DNA of 50,526 nt from Rickettsiales bacterium (GTDB taxonomy: Bacteria; Pseudomonadota; Alphaproteobacteria; Rickettsiales; SXRF01), in assembly GCA_947459535.1 (NCBI GenBank), contig CANHDY010000003.1:1-50526 (forward strand), read 5' to 3'. This document shows positions 22,755 through 34,176 of this stretch, one piece after another. The position numbers and the translations under genes were made by a program. The notes beneath the pieces were generated by a model. It made no database searches and was not told where the DNA came from. It worked only from the letters and a program-made list of their open reading frames with translations. The first letter of the stretch is position 1, and each line of letters starts with the position of its first letter.

Positions 22755-24629
22755 ATGCCCTTTACAACGCGGTGTGCCATGAAATCTGCAACGAAAATAA
22801 CGACGCAGCGAGCTGACCATTCTGCCGCCGACCTTCTCGGTGCGGAGGCGATTGTGCGTGCGCTGGCGAATGAAGATGTGGATACGGTGTTTGGTTATCC
22901 AGGCGGTGCGGTGCTGCCGATTTATGACGCGCTCTTCAAGCAGAACCATGTACGCCATATTCTGGTGCGTCATGAGCAGGCGGCAACCCACGCCGCGGAG
23001 GGCTATGCGCGCTCCACCGGCAAGGTGGGCGTGGTGCTGGTGACGAGCGGCCCGGGCGCAACCAACGCGGTCACCGGACTCACCGATGCGATGCTGGACT
23101 CGATCCCGATGGTGTGCATCACCGGGCAGGTGCCCACGCACCTGATTGGCTCGGATGCGTTTCAGGAAGCGGACACGACCGGCATTACACGTTCATGTAC
23201 CAAATATAACTATCTGGTTCGCTCGGTGGAAGAGCTGCCGGGCATCATCCACGAGGCGTTTCATGTCGCGCGCAGCGGCAGGCCGGGGCCGGTGGTGATT
23301 GATATTCCCAAAAATATCATGAACCAGAAGCTGGTTTATCTCGGCAAGCCGGAGACGGTGCGCGCCTCGTACAACCCGCAGGTGAGGGGCGATGAGGCGC
23401 AGATCGACAAAGCGATTCAGCTGATGGCCACCGCCCGCAGGCCGATTTTTTATGTCGGCGGCGGCGTGATTAATTCTGGCCTGGATGCTTGTGCGAAGCT
23501 GACTGAATTCGTGCGCATGACCGGCTTTCCCTGCACCAACACGCTGATGGGGCTTGGTGCGTTCCCGGGTAGTGACCCGCAATTTGTCGGCATGCTCGGC
23601 ATGCATGGCAGCTTGGAAGCCAATATGTGCATGGCCGAGTGCGATGTGATGATCAATATCGGCGCGCGGTTTGATGACCGTGTGACCGGCAGGCTCGATG
23701 CATTTTCGCAGAAATCCAAAAAAATCCATGTCGATATTGACCCCAGCTCGATCAACAAAAACGTGCGCGTGCATGTGCCGATTGTGGGCGATGCTGGCGT
23801 GGTGATCGAGCAGATGATGGCGGCGTGGAAACGTCATCCTGTGGCGCAGCGCCGTAGCGCTGCGAGCACAGGATCTCGTACGGCTGGGGATCCTGTGCAG
23901 CCGCATAGCGGCTCACAGGATTTAGCAGACTGGTGGCAGAAAATCGAAGGCTGGCGCGCGAAGAAAAGTTTTTCTTACGATCAGGGAAGTGAAATCATTA
24001 AACCGCAGCACGCGCTGGCGCGCCTTCAGGCGCTGACGAAAGCGCGCTCGCCTTACATCACCACCGATGTCGGCCAGCACCAGATGTGGGCGGCGCAATA
24101 TTTGATTTATGAAAAGCCCTATAAATGGATGACGAGTGGCGGCCTGGGGACGATGGGCTACGGCCTGCCATCAGCGATGGGCGTGCAGATCGCGCATCCG
24201 GACGAGCTGGTGGTGTGTGTCACCGGCGAGGCCAGCTTCATGATGAATATTCAGGAGCTGTCGACCATCACCCAGTACCGCCTGCCGGTCAAAATTTTTA
24301 TCCTGAATAATCACTGCATGGGCATGGTGCGCCAGTGGCAGCAAATGTTCCATGGCTGTCGCTACAGCGAGTCGTACATGGACTCGCTGCCGGATTTTGT
24401 GAAGCTCGCCGAGGCGTATGGCATGCGCGGCCTGCAATGCAGCAAGCCTTCCGAACTGGATGCCACCATCGAACAGATGCTATCCATTCCCGGCCCGGTG
24501 CTGTGCGATATCATCGTTGACCCGGAAGAAAACGTTTACCCGATGATTCCCGCCGGCGCCGCGCATTATGAACTGCTGCTACGCCCTGAAGATAATAAAG
24601 GCGACATTAAAACGGGGGATTTGCTGTGA
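22755..24629 (+). CDS. ilvB: Acetolactate synthase large subunit
   Basis: 624 residues (616 if the ATG at 22779, MKSATK, is used). It is a thiamine-diphosphate enzyme for the first common step of valine/isoleucine synthesis. YPGGAVLPIYDAL, the catalytic Glu in RHEQAATHAAEGYAR, SGPGATN, and the ThDP/Mg site GEASFMMNIQEL...NNHCMGMVRQWQ are all present. About 28 residues after AAWKRHP (positions 361-389) are encoded by two tandem palindromes in the linker before the C-terminal domain. The stop overlaps the next gene by one base. Confidence 0.95.
   Translation: MPFTTRCAMKSATKITTQRADHSAADLLGAEAIVRALANEDVDTVFGYPGGAVLPIYDALFKQNHVRHILVRHEQAATHAAEGYARSTGKVGVVLVTSGPGATNAVTGLTDAMLDSIPMVCITGQVPTHLIGSDAFQEADTTGITRSCTKYNYLVRSVEELPGIIHEAFHVARSGRPGPVVIDIPKNIMNQKLVYLGKPETVRASYNPQVRGDEAQIDKAIQLMATARRPIFYVGGGVINSGLDACAKLTEFVRMTGFPCTNTLMGLGAFPGSDPQFVGMLGMHGSLEANMCMAECDVMINIGARFDDRVTGRLDAFSQKSKKIHVDIDPSSINKNVRVHVPIVGDAGVVIEQMMAAWKRHPVAQRRSAASTGSRTAGDPVQPHSGSQDLADWWQKIEGWRAKKSFSYDQGSEIIKPQHALARLQALTKARSPYITTDVGQHQMWAAQYLIYEKPYKWMTSGGLGTMGYGLPSAMGVQIAHPDELVVCVTGEASFMMNIQELSTITQYRLPVKIFILNNHCMGMVRQWQQMFHGCRYSESYMDSLPDFVKLAEAYGMRGLQCSKPSELDATIEQMLSIPGPVLCDIIVDPEENVYPMIPAGAAHYELLLRPEDNKGDIKTGDLL
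23836..23921. repeat. Two tandem palindromes inside the ilvB reading frame
   Basis: Both units have the form ATCCTGTG - stem-loop - CACAGGAT. Unit 1 is 23836-23874 with inner stem GCAGCGC/GCGCTGC; unit 2 is 23890-23921 with inner stem GCCG/CGGC. They are read through as VAQRRSAASTGSRTAGDPVQ and onward. The ATCCTGTG ends match the GGATCCTGT core near hppD. Confidence 0.85.
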
Positions 24630-25036
24630 TGCGCGCGACGCAACAGGATAGCCAGATCGCAGCGGTTAACACCGAGCTTGCCATGCTGCGCATACTGGAA
24701 TTGCTGCAGCCGTCCATTGGTGTTGATATAACGTATCGCTCACGAACCAACCTGACCAATCTTGTGAGAACGTCTGACACAGGCATTCATTCCGGGCAAA
24801 ACCGCGAGTTCGTCTCAGACACGCTCAGGGAAATGGAAAAACTTGGCTACGTGGAAGCCACTGAAAACGCTGTTGGTAAGCGCTACTCGATCACACAAGT
24901 AGGTAATGATAAGCTAGCGGAGCTACGATCTGATCATGAATTGTTGGAGACGCGAAGCGATCTTAATACACAAAAATCTCGTGGTATAGGTCGTGTAAAG
25001 ATAGGCGCAACTGAGGAAAGAAGAAGAGGCGTATGA
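24629..25036 (+). CDS. Small winged-helix-like protein between ilvB and ilvH
   Basis: 135 residues from the ATG at 24629 (GGGGGA upstream). It overlaps ilvB by one base and ilvH by four (ATGA), so it is translated with both. Residues about 15-100 look like a winged helix: ELAMLRILELLQPSIGV, then FVSDTLREMEKLGYVEATEN and KRYSITQVGNDKLAELR, the pattern of PadR/MarR-like wings. The C-terminus is charged. The family is not recognised. The position suggests a local regulator of the ilv genes, which is inference. Confidence 0.65.
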   Translation: MRATQQDSQIAAVNTELAMLRILELLQPSIGVDITYRSRTNLTNLVRTSDTGIHSGQNREFVSDTLREMEKLGYVEATENAVGKRYSITQVGNDKLAELRSDHELLETRSDLNTQKSRGIGRVKIGATEERRRGV

Positions 25037-25581
25037 CCACCGAAACCCTCGATATCGTCTACGACATTCCGACCTTCAAAGCCGAGGCTTCGCGCCATAC
25101 GCTCGCGGTGTTGGTGGATAATGAATTTGGTGTGCTGGCGCGGGTGATTGGTTTATTCTCTGGGCGCGGTTACAACATTGAGTCGCTCACGGTGGCCGAG
25201 GTGGAGCATGAGAAAAAACTCTCGCGCATCACCATCGTGACTTCCGGCACCGAGCATGTGGTGGAGCAGATTAAAAAGCTGCTTGAGCGCATGGTACCGG
25301 TGCATAAGGTGCATGATTTGACGGTGGAGGGCGCGCATGTTGAGCGTGAGCTCGCGCTGCTCAAGGTTGCGGCGAGTGCTGAAAACCGGCAGGCGGCACT
25401 GAAAACCGCTGATATGTTTCGTGCGAAAGTGATTGATTCGACCCCGGAATCATTTGTGTTTGAAATGACCGGCGAGGCGCGTACCATCGACGAATTCATT
25501 AGCATGATGCAGCCACTCGGGTTGACCGAAATCTGCAGAACGGGTATTGCTGCGGTTTCGCGCGGAAAACAAGGTATTTAG
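25033..25581 (+). CDS. ilvH: Acetolactate synthase small (regulatory) subunit
   Basis: 182 residues. ACT domain at the N-terminus: HTLAVLVDNEFGVLARVIGL followed by FSGRGYNIESLTVAEVE, the valine-feedback site. The C-terminal domain has ERELALLKVAAS and FEMTGEARTIDEFI. It binds and activates IlvB and gives feedback inhibition. The ATG overlaps the winged-helix gene by four bases, replacing the direct ilvB-ilvH junction seen in related organisms. Confidence 0.95.
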   Translation: MTTETLDIVYDIPTFKAEASRHTLAVLVDNEFGVLARVIGLFSGRGYNIESLTVAEVEHEKKLSRITIVTSGTEHVVEQIKKLLERMVPVHKVHDLTVEGAHVERELALLKVAASAENRQAALKTADMFRAKVIDSTPESFVFEMTGEARTIDEFISMMQPLGLTEICRTGIAAVSRGKQGI

Positions 25582-26613
<1,032 letters not shown>

Positions 26614-26618
26614 ATTAG

Positions 26619-26682
26619 CCCCGCCGAATGGCGGGGTCTGGTATATTATAAGCGGGGATCGGACCCCGCAATAAATGCGGGG
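26619..26682. repeat. Two GC palindromes between ilvC and leuA
   Basis: Hairpin 1 is CCCCGCC-GAAT-GGCGGGG (26619-26636). Hairpin 2 is CCCCGC-AATAAAT-GCGGGG (26664-26682), identical over 19 bases (plus a shared GA before it) to the copy at 10363-10381. Hairpin 2 ends five bases before the leuA ATG, so GCGGGG also takes the ribosome-site position. Confidence 0.8.
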
Positions 26683-26687
26683 CCAAC

Positions 26688-28226
26688 ATGACCAAAGACA
26701 AAATCATCATTTTTGACACCACACTGCGCGATGGCGAGCAGTCGCCCGGCATGTCGATGAATTTGGACGAAAAGCTCATGGTGGCGGAAGCGCTGGATGC
26801 GATGGGTGTCGATGTGATTGAGGCTGGGTTTGCCATGGCGTCGCAGGGTGATTTTGAATCGGTGCGTGAGATTGCACGCCGCATTAAAAATGCTGCTGTG
26901 TGCTCGCTGGCGCGTGCCAAGGCGGCCGATATTGAACGCGCTGCAGAAGCGCTGAAAGGCGCGCGGCAGCCGCGTATTCACACTTTTATTTCCACCAGCG
27001 ATATTCACCTGAAATACCAGTTCCGCCTTTCCAAAGAGCAGGTGCTTGAGATTATCCGCGAGACGGTGACACTCGCGCGCAGCTTTACGGACAATGTCGA
27101 ATGGTCGGCGATGGATGCGACGCGCAGCGATAAGGATTATCTGTGCAAAGCTGTGGAAACAGCAATCAAAGCCGGAGCGACGACGGTCAACATCCCCGAC
27201 ACCGTGGGCTACGCTACGCCGGATGATTATGGCGCGCTCATTAGCTACCTCAAAAATAATGTACCGAACATCGACAAGGCGATTATTTCCACCCATTGCC
27301 AGAACGATCTGGGGCTTGCCACTGCCAACAGCCTCGCCGCTGTTCGTGCAGGCGCAAGGCAGGTGGAATGCACCATCAATGGCATTGGCGAGCGCGCCGG
27401 CAACACCGCGCTGGAAGAGGTGGTGATGGCGATTAAAACACGCGCTGATATGTACCCCTACCAGACGAATATCGACGCCACGCACATCACCAAGCTTTCG
27501 CGCCTCGTGCAGAGCATCACTGGCGCGATGGTGCAGGTGAATAAAGCGATTGTCGGCGCGAATGCCTTTGCCCATGAATCGGGTATTCATCAGGATGGGA
27601 TGCTCAAGCACGCCGGCACCTATGAAATCATGACGCCGGAATCAGTTGGGCTTGCAAAGTCGAATCTCGTGCTTGGCAAACATTCTGGCCGCGCCGCGTT
27701 TCGCGATAAGCTTACGGAGCTGTCGATTGAAGTGGGCGAGAATGCGTTTGAAGATGCGTTTCACCGTTTCAAAGAACTCGCGGACAAAAAGAAAGATGTG
27801 TATGACGAAGATATCATTGCGCTGCTCGATGCTGAATCGCGCCGTGATGATGCGATTCAGCTGGAATCACTTCATATCACCTGCGGAACGATTGGCCCGC
27901 AGACCGCGATGCTCTGCCTGCGCGTGAATGGCGAAATCCGCCGTGCAACAGTGGAAGGCAATGGCCCGCTGGATGCCACCTTTAACGCGATTGGCGCGCT
28001 GGTGCCACACCGCGCGACGCTTAAGCTCTATCAGGTGAATGCCGTGACCCAGGGGATCGACGCGCAGGCGGAAGTGACCGTACGACTGGAAACACCGGAA
28101 GGTCGTATCATCAATGGCCATGGCTCGAGTATTGACACCATGGTGGCTTCGGCGATGGCCTATGTGAATGCGCTGTGCAAGCTGCAGATGATTCAGGAAC
28201 GGCAGGCGCTCATTCCGGCCGTTTGA
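26688..28226 (+). CDS. leuA: 2-isopropylmalate synthase
   Basis: 512 residues, bacterial long form. It condenses acetyl-CoA with 2-ketoisovalerate, the first leucine-specific step. [13 protein letters not shown] (metal Asp and catalytic Arg), [14 protein letters not shown] (metal histidines), [14 protein letters not shown] and [12 protein letters not shown] define it. The C-terminal regulatory domain ends near [13 protein letters not shown]. It follows ilvC past a palindromic element. The stop shares one base with the start of the next gene. Confidence 0.95.
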   Translation: MTKDKIIIFDTTLRDGEQSPGMSMNLDEKLMVAEALDAMGVDVIEAGFAMASQGDFESVREIARRIKNAAVCSLARAKAADIERAAEALKGARQPRIHTFISTSDIHLKYQFRLSKEQVLEIIRETVTLARSFTDNVEWSAMDATRSDKDYLCKAVETAIKAGATTVNIPDTVGYATPDDYGALISYLKNNVPNIDKAIISTHCQNDLGLATANSLAAVRAGARQVECTINGIGERAGNTALEEVVMAIKTRADMYPYQTNIDATHITKLSRLVQSITGAMVQVNKAIVGANAFAHESGIHQDGMLKHAGTYEIMTPESVGLAKSNLVLGKHSGRAAFRDKLTELSIEVGENAFEDAFHRFKELADKKKDVYDEDIIALLDAESRRDDAIQLESLHITCGTIGPQTAMLCLRVNGEIRRATVEGNGPLDATFNAIGALVPHRATLKLYQVNAVTQGIDAQAEVTVRLETPEGRIINGHGSSIDTMVASAMAYVNALCKLQMIQERQALIPAV

Positions 28227-29164
28227 TGATCCCGCTTAGCCGCAGACAATTTATTGGCCTGGCGAGCGTTTCGGCTTTGTTAGGAATATCAGGCGCTGGA
28301 ATAATAGCATCGCGGCCTCTTCGTTTCAGCGTTCATATTCGTACCGATGTTCCCTGGATGTTGGAAAAAGGAAATGCCGTCATCGCTGGTGTAAAGCGCC
28401 ATGGGCATATTGCATATCTCAGCGATTATCGCAAACCTACCGATGATGCAGATATTTCAGTGATTCACAGCTGGGGTCAGAAACAAATTATTCAACATAC
28501 TAAACGCCTCAATCGACGTTTGCTGGTTATGGAGGCTGGCTTTTTTCAGCCCCGTTTTGAGTGGTGCTCACTAGCTTGGGACGGGCTGAATGGTCTGGGA
28601 TTTGTTCCTTCTTCCCGCGATAGCGGCGCTCGATTTGAGAAGTATTTTGGTCATTTACTGAAGCCTTGGCGTTATGACCAAGAGGGTTATGCGTTGCTGA
28701 TTGGTCAGGTGCCCTGGGATCCTGCCATTTATGGTTTAAACATGAATCAATGGATTGCTGATATGGCGCAGCAATTGCTGGCACGGGGCTGGAGTGTGTT
28801 ATATCGGCCGCATCCAAAACACGTCGAATTGTTACGTCGCCGCGGCGAAATGCTATCCGTACCTGCCGGCACAACGCTTTCTAGCGGCAGTCTTGCAGAA
28901 GACTTGGATGGAGCAGCAGCTTGTTTTACTTATTCTTCCAATGCCTCTGTCGAAGCTGTGATGACCGGTGTTCCTACTGTGACGATGCACGAGGGAGCTA
29001 TTACCTGGCCCGTTACTTCACACAATATCGATCAACCGTTTTACTATCCTGACCGTACACTTTGGTGCCATGATATGGCATGGCGACACTGGCGAATAAG
29101 CGAGATCTCGGATGGTGGCGCATGGAGTCACATGTCGCGAGCATTGCCAATCTACCTTAGGTAA
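28226..29164 (+). CDS. Glycosyltransferase-like protein (capsule/LPS type) with Tat-like N-terminus
   Basis: 312 residues from the ATG at 28226. The start SRRQFIGLASVSALLGISGAG looks like a twin-arginine signal or anchor. The body resembles capsule/LPS sugar transferases of the Kps/beta-Kdo kind: WDGLNGLGFVPSS, YALLIGQVPWD, YRPHPKHVELLRR and AACFTYSSNASVEAVMTGVPTVTM. Export of a nucleotide-sugar-dependent enzyme would be odd, so the N-terminus may only be a membrane anchor. It overlaps leuA by one base, and its 3' end overlaps the convergent EamA gene by 8 bp. Confidence 0.55.
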   Translation: MIPLSRRQFIGLASVSALLGISGAGIIASRPLRFSVHIRTDVPWMLEKGNAVIAGVKRHGHIAYLSDYRKPTDDADISVIHSWGQKQIIQHTKRLNRRLLVMEAGFFQPRFEWCSLAWDGLNGLGFVPSSRDSGARFEKYFGHLLKPWRYDQEGYALLIGQVPWDPAIYGLNMNQWIADMAQQLLARGWSVLYRPHPKHVELLRRRGEMLSVPAGTTLSSGSLAEDLDGAAACFTYSSNASVEAVMTGVPTVTMHEGAITWPVTSHNIDQPFYYPDRTLWCHDMAWRHWRISEISDGGAWSHMSRALPIYLR

Positions 29165-30062
29165 CAATCAGACAGAATCCGATGATTATCATTGTTCCGA
29201 GCAGCATGCGACGTTTAAACTGTATGCGCTCTTTCAGATAGAAATATCCTAGAATTATCTGAAATAAAATGCTCAAACGTTGCAATGTGAGTGCAACTGA
29301 AGTATCAAAATTCAGCATTACCACAGATAAAAGCAGGTGCATGAGCGGCAAGCATAATGCGGATATCAGCAAAGTTCTCATCGGTAGTTCTGCAACGCTA
29401 ATAGCAACCGATTTCATCCGCCCACTCAATGCAGCGGAAGCTGTACTGAGTGTCCCTACAAAAAAAAGCAGGATTAAAGAAACGCTAAGAACATCAAAGG
29501 TCAGTAGTAGCTTCTTTTGTAAAGTTGCTGCGTAAGCAGTTGGAATAGTCGCAAGAAAAGCGCATCGCACCGCACGAGAGCTGCGCAGAAGCATGAAGGG
29601 TTGCAACAATCGGTGCTTTATACCCGCCTGTGTCTCTGGCGACAAAAACAATGCATAGATGCTGCCGCATATTAGCAGCATGCCTATAAACTGATTGAGG
29701 GATGGAAACTCGCCTAGGAGAAAGAAACTGAAAGCTAGAGTATAGATTGGAGTCAATGCTGAGAATGCTGTCACATTGGCGATATCGGTTCTTGAATAGG
29801 CATAAAAATAAAGCTCTCGCGATATGGCAAGCAATGCTGCCATGGATAGAATGATTGTCCAATGGTCAGTCATCAAGGATAAGGCACTATGCACATCCAC
29901 ACTAGCCAACCATACTGGTAATAGGACAAGTGCTGCCGCTAAGTGGCCGGCAGAAAGTAGTGCGGTACTGGAAAGCAGCTTATTTGCTTTCATCACCTGT
30001 GAAATGTAAGCAAAATAAAAAGCAGTTATCAGAGCGCTTGCTAGTGCCAATAGAACATCCAT
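29157..30062 (-). CDS. EamA/DMT-family transporter
   Basis: 301 residues with about ten hydrophobic helices in two repeats, the EamA arrangement. ANVTAFSALTPIYTLAFSFFL and GEFPSLNQFIGMLLICGSIY form the end of repeat one. SVALTLQRLSILFQIILGYF with YLKERIQFKRRMLLGTMIII form the end of repeat two. Substrate unknown. Its codon use and AT content look higher than those of the ilv-leu block. It is convergent with the glycosyltransferase-like gene and divergent from the HTTM gene. Confidence 0.8.
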   Translation of the reverse strand: MDVLLALASALITAFYFAYISQVMKANKLLSSTALLSAGHLAAALVLLPVWLASVDVHSALSLMTDHWTIILSMAALLAISRELYFYAYSRTDIANVTAFSALTPIYTLAFSFFLLGEFPSLNQFIGMLLICGSIYALFLSPETQAGIKHRLLQPFMLLRSSRAVRCAFLATIPTAYAATLQKKLLLTFDVLSVSLILLFFVGTLSTASAALSGRMKSVAISVAELPMRTLLISALCLPLMHLLLSVVMLNFDTSVALTLQRLSILFQIILGYFYLKERIQFKRRMLLGTMIIIGFCLIVT

Positions 30063-30137
30063 AGCAACTTACTATAGCTGATTCATTGCAAATGGGTTTA
30101 CATATGTGTTTGATTGTTGATTAAAGTAGGCATTTAG

Positions 30138-32024
30138 ATGAATAGTGTAATCCAGCAGCTTTTCTCGGTTGACCTGCGCTCGCTGGCGCTGTTTCGCGTG
30201 ATGCTGGCGCTTTCCATCCTGCTGAACCTCGCCATTTTACTGCCTGATCTTTCGGTGTTCCTCAGCGATAGTGGGCTTTATCCCCGCCGCACTGCGATGG
30301 GCTCGTCTTATGGCTGGTCGCTTTATTTTATCCATGGTAGCAGCTGGTTCTCACTGCTGATGCTGCTGCTAAACAGCCTTGCAGCGCTGCTGCTGCTGGT
30401 GGGGTATCGCACGCGCTGGATGACTATTTTCTGCTGGGTATTTGCTGTCTCACTCGATAGTAGAATTTCGGGTCTTACCAGCGGTGCGGACACTTATCTG
30501 CGTCTTTTGCTTTTCTGGGGCATGTTCCTGCCGCTCGGCGCGCGCTATTCGGTGGATGAGGCGATGAATAAAGCGCCTGCGCCAGCTGCACCTTATTTTT
30601 CATGGGCGGTGGTAGGGGTACTGGTGCAGGTGGCCTGCCTTTACCTGTTCAGCGCGCTGCTTAAAACTGGCGCGCACTGGCGTGAAACCTATGATGCTGT
30701 TTATTATACGCTCAGCACGCCGGAAATCACTACCCCGCTGGCCGCGTATGTGGCTTCGCATGTTGATATGCTGCGCGGCCTGACATTTTATGTGTATCAT
30801 CTCGAGCTGGTTGCGGTGCTTTTCCTTTTTGCGCCCATCTTCACCGCGCCGGCTCGGCTGGCGATCATTGGCCTGCTGGCGCTGATGCATATTGGCTTTG
30901 CGCTCTTTCTTTCGATTGGATTTTTCCCGCTCATTAGTCTTGCGGGGCTTACGGTATTTCTGCCGCCACTTTTCTGGGAAAGGCTGCTGCCAGAGCGCCG
31001 CCAGCGCATTCGCATCTACTACGATGAAGACTGTGGTTTCTGCCGCAAAACCTGCCTGATATTTCGCGCGCTGGGCATGCCGCCAGCCACCGAAGTGCTG
31101 CCAGCGCAGCAAACTGCCGAGATACGAGAGATATTGGAACGGGAAAATAGCTGGGTAGTGGAGGATGAAAAAGGTAGGCGGTGGCTGCGCTGGGAAGCAG
31201 TGGCATGGTGCTGGCGGCGCTCGGCGATATTATGGCCGCTGGGTTTGATATTCGCCGCTCCGCCAATGAACATGCTTGGCGACAGGATCTATCGATTTAT
31301 CGCCACCCATCGCGGTGATTTTGGAACACTCAGCGCAAAGCTCGTGCCTGAAAAAGAGCACGATCCCGCGGCGCCACTGCCCGTTGCTGTCAGCTATCTG
31401 ATGGCGGCGCTGGTGATGGTGGTGGTGGCGTGGAATATCGCAACATTGAAGAGCAAACCACAAGCTATTTACCCGTCATTGATCTCGGATACGGTGCAGC
31501 TGCTGGGGCTGCGACAGAAAATGGGCTTCTTTGCGCCGCAGCCAATCAGTCGTTCGCGCTGGGTGGTCGTGGAAGGAGAGCTTGTAAACGGCCAGATGGT
31601 GAATGCGCTGTTTGAACGGGCGGAGCCGCCGTCGCACCAGATGGCCGCCCATGGATTTGCGATGAACCCTGGCTATCGCTGGCGCAAGTTTTTCTCCAGC
31701 ATTAATATCGAGCGTCATCGCATGATCATGGGGCGCTACTTCTGCCAGCGCTATGATGCATGGAAAACACCCGGCATAGCAGCGATGAAGGCCGTGCATG
31801 TTGTGCTTTATCAGCAGCCAACTCCGCCGCCGGGCAATGCGGCAGCCGAGACACAAAAACTACTCCACCTGCGCTATGACTGCGCATCGCGCAAGGCAGA
31901 AGTTTTATTTAAGAAGCAAAAGAGAGCCACTGACAATCTTCACAATGACAAAACGACCAAGCCAGCGCCAGAACTGGAGGCTTATATTGACGCGGTTGTA
32001 CGCGAACCCGGATCTGATCAGTAA
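30138..32024 (+). CDS. HTTM-domain membrane protein fused to a DCC (DUF393) thiol domain
   Basis: 628 residues. Residues about 10-285 form a multi-span HTTM domain (vitamin K-dependent carboxylase-like membrane fold), starting DLRSLALFRVMLALSILLNL and with SGADTYLRLLLFWGMFLPLG. At about residue 295 a DCC domain starts: RIYYDEDCGFCRKTCLIF, with the CxxC pair of thiol-disulfide oxidoreductase-like DUF393 proteins. One more helix (MAALVMVVVAWNIA) and a soluble tail follow. HTTM-DCC fusions occur in several bacteria; their role is not established. It lies upstream of mreB. Confidence 0.8.
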   Translation: MNSVIQQLFSVDLRSLALFRVMLALSILLNLAILLPDLSVFLSDSGLYPRRTAMGSSYGWSLYFIHGSSWFSLLMLLLNSLAALLLLVGYRTRWMTIFCWVFAVSLDSRISGLTSGADTYLRLLLFWGMFLPLGARYSVDEAMNKAPAPAAPYFSWAVVGVLVQVACLYLFSALLKTGAHWRETYDAVYYTLSTPEITTPLAAYVASHVDMLRGLTFYVYHLELVAVLFLFAPIFTAPARLAIIGLLALMHIGFALFLSIGFFPLISLAGLTVFLPPLFWERLLPERRQRIRIYYDEDCGFCRKTCLIFRALGMPPATEVLPAQQTAEIREILERENSWVVEDEKGRRWLRWEAVAWCWRRSAILWPLGLIFAAPPMNMLGDRIYRFIATHRGDFGTLSAKLVPEKEHDPAAPLPVAVSYLMAALVMVVVAWNIATLKSKPQAIYPSLISDTVQLLGLRQKMGFFAPQPISRSRWVVVEGELVNGQMVNALFERAEPPSHQMAAHGFAMNPGYRWRKFFSSINIERHRMIMGRYFCQRYDAWKTPGIAAMKAVHVVLYQQPTPPPGNAAAETQKLLHLRYDCASRKAEVLFKKQKRATDNLHNDKTTKPAPELEAYIDAVVREPGSDQ

Positions 32025-32059
32025 TCTGTTGCCTTATTTTGAGGCCGCGCTACAAGTAG

Positions 32060-33133
<1,074 letters not shown>

Positions 33134-33340
33134 TTTGCATCCCACCGTGGCTTCCAATCTATTTGTGTGAAAGCCATGCAGGCGTCGTTTTTTTGCGAGC
33201 GATGAAGCAGCTTTTACGCAATACCCATCGAAGAGTATTAAGATTTACTTAACAGCCGGGATAAAAGTTGTCTTATCGAGATTTCTTTCTTGCGCGTTAT
33301 TTGCGAAAGAGTAACAATTGACATGTAACATATTGTGTCT

Positions 33341-34171
33341 ATGGCAGTGAAACGACCACAATCTATTCGCATTGCGCCGCCCTCCTTTCGGCTGTGGTTT
33401 TCTCGTGCTGGCCTCGCGCTCATGCTCGCGGCATCTGCGTCACTTGTCATGATGAGCAAGGCAGAAAATCCAGCCGCAGTTAAGCTGCGTACCAGTATCA
33501 GCGATGCGCTGGCACCGGTTCTGGCGGTGGCAGCCAGCCCTATGGATGCTGTTTCGGCAGCGGGTCAGTCGCTGGCAGGGATGGTGAATCTGTATCACGA
33601 AAATATTGCGCTTAAGAATCAGAACATCGAGCTTCTCAAGTGGCAGGCGATGGCTAAAGATATGCAGCAGGAAAACGAGTCGCTTCGTCGTCTGCTCAAT
33701 GTGGTGCCACAACCTGGCCGCAGCTATGTCTCTGCCCGTGTTGTGGCCGATGCTTCCGGTCCTTATGCGAATGCGGTATTGATTCAAAGTGCGGATACGC
33801 TGACGGTAGAAAAAGATCAGGCGGTGATTAATGATCGTGGCTTAGTTGGTCGAGTGGTGGATGTAGGAACAAAAACCGCGCGCGTGCTGCTGCTGACGGA
33901 TATCAACTCGCGTGTGCCGGTGGTGCTGGAGCGTACCCGTGAAAAGGCTATGCTTGCCGGTAGTAATGATGGTCTGCCCTCGCTGCTCTATCTCGCGGTG
34001 AATACACAAGTGGCTCTGGGTGATCGGCTGGTGACCTCTGGTGATGGCGGCGTATTTCCGCCGGGTGTTCCGGTGGGCGTGGTGAGTGCCAATGACAATG
34101 GCATATTTAAGATCGAGCCGTTTGTTCGGGCATCGCAGCTTGAATATGTCAGTGTTGTCACGACCCATTAG
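33341..34171 (+). CDS. mreC: Rod-shape-determining protein MreC
   Basis: 276 residues from the ATG at 33341; a GTG two codons earlier is possible. One transmembrane helix lies at about residues 22-42 (LALMLAASASLVMMSKA). Next come a coiled coil (NLYHENIALKNQNIELLKWQ, then MQQENESLRRLLN) and the beta-rich periplasmic domain (VVADASGPYANAVLIQSAD, VGRVVDVGTKTARVLLLTD). It links MreB to the periplasmic wall enzymes. The 3' end is 5 bp before mreD. Confidence 0.92.
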   Translation: MAVKRPQSIRIAPPSFRLWFSRAGLALMLAASASLVMMSKAENPAAVKLRTSISDALAPVLAVAASPMDAVSAAGQSLAGMVNLYHENIALKNQNIELLKWQAMAKDMQQENESLRRLLNVVPQPGRSYVSARVVADASGPYANAVLIQSADTLTVEKDQAVINDRGLVGRVVDVGTKTARVLLLTDINSRVPVVLERTREKAMLAGSNDGLPSLLYLAVNTQVALGDRLVTSGDGGVFPPGVPVGVVSANDNGIFKIEPFVRASQLEYVSVVTTH

Positions 34172-34176
34172 TTTCC

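Noticed and set aside
33318..33340. TTGACA as the mreC promoter
   Set aside because: A good -35-like hexamer is present but no acceptable -10 box lies 16-18 bp downstream.
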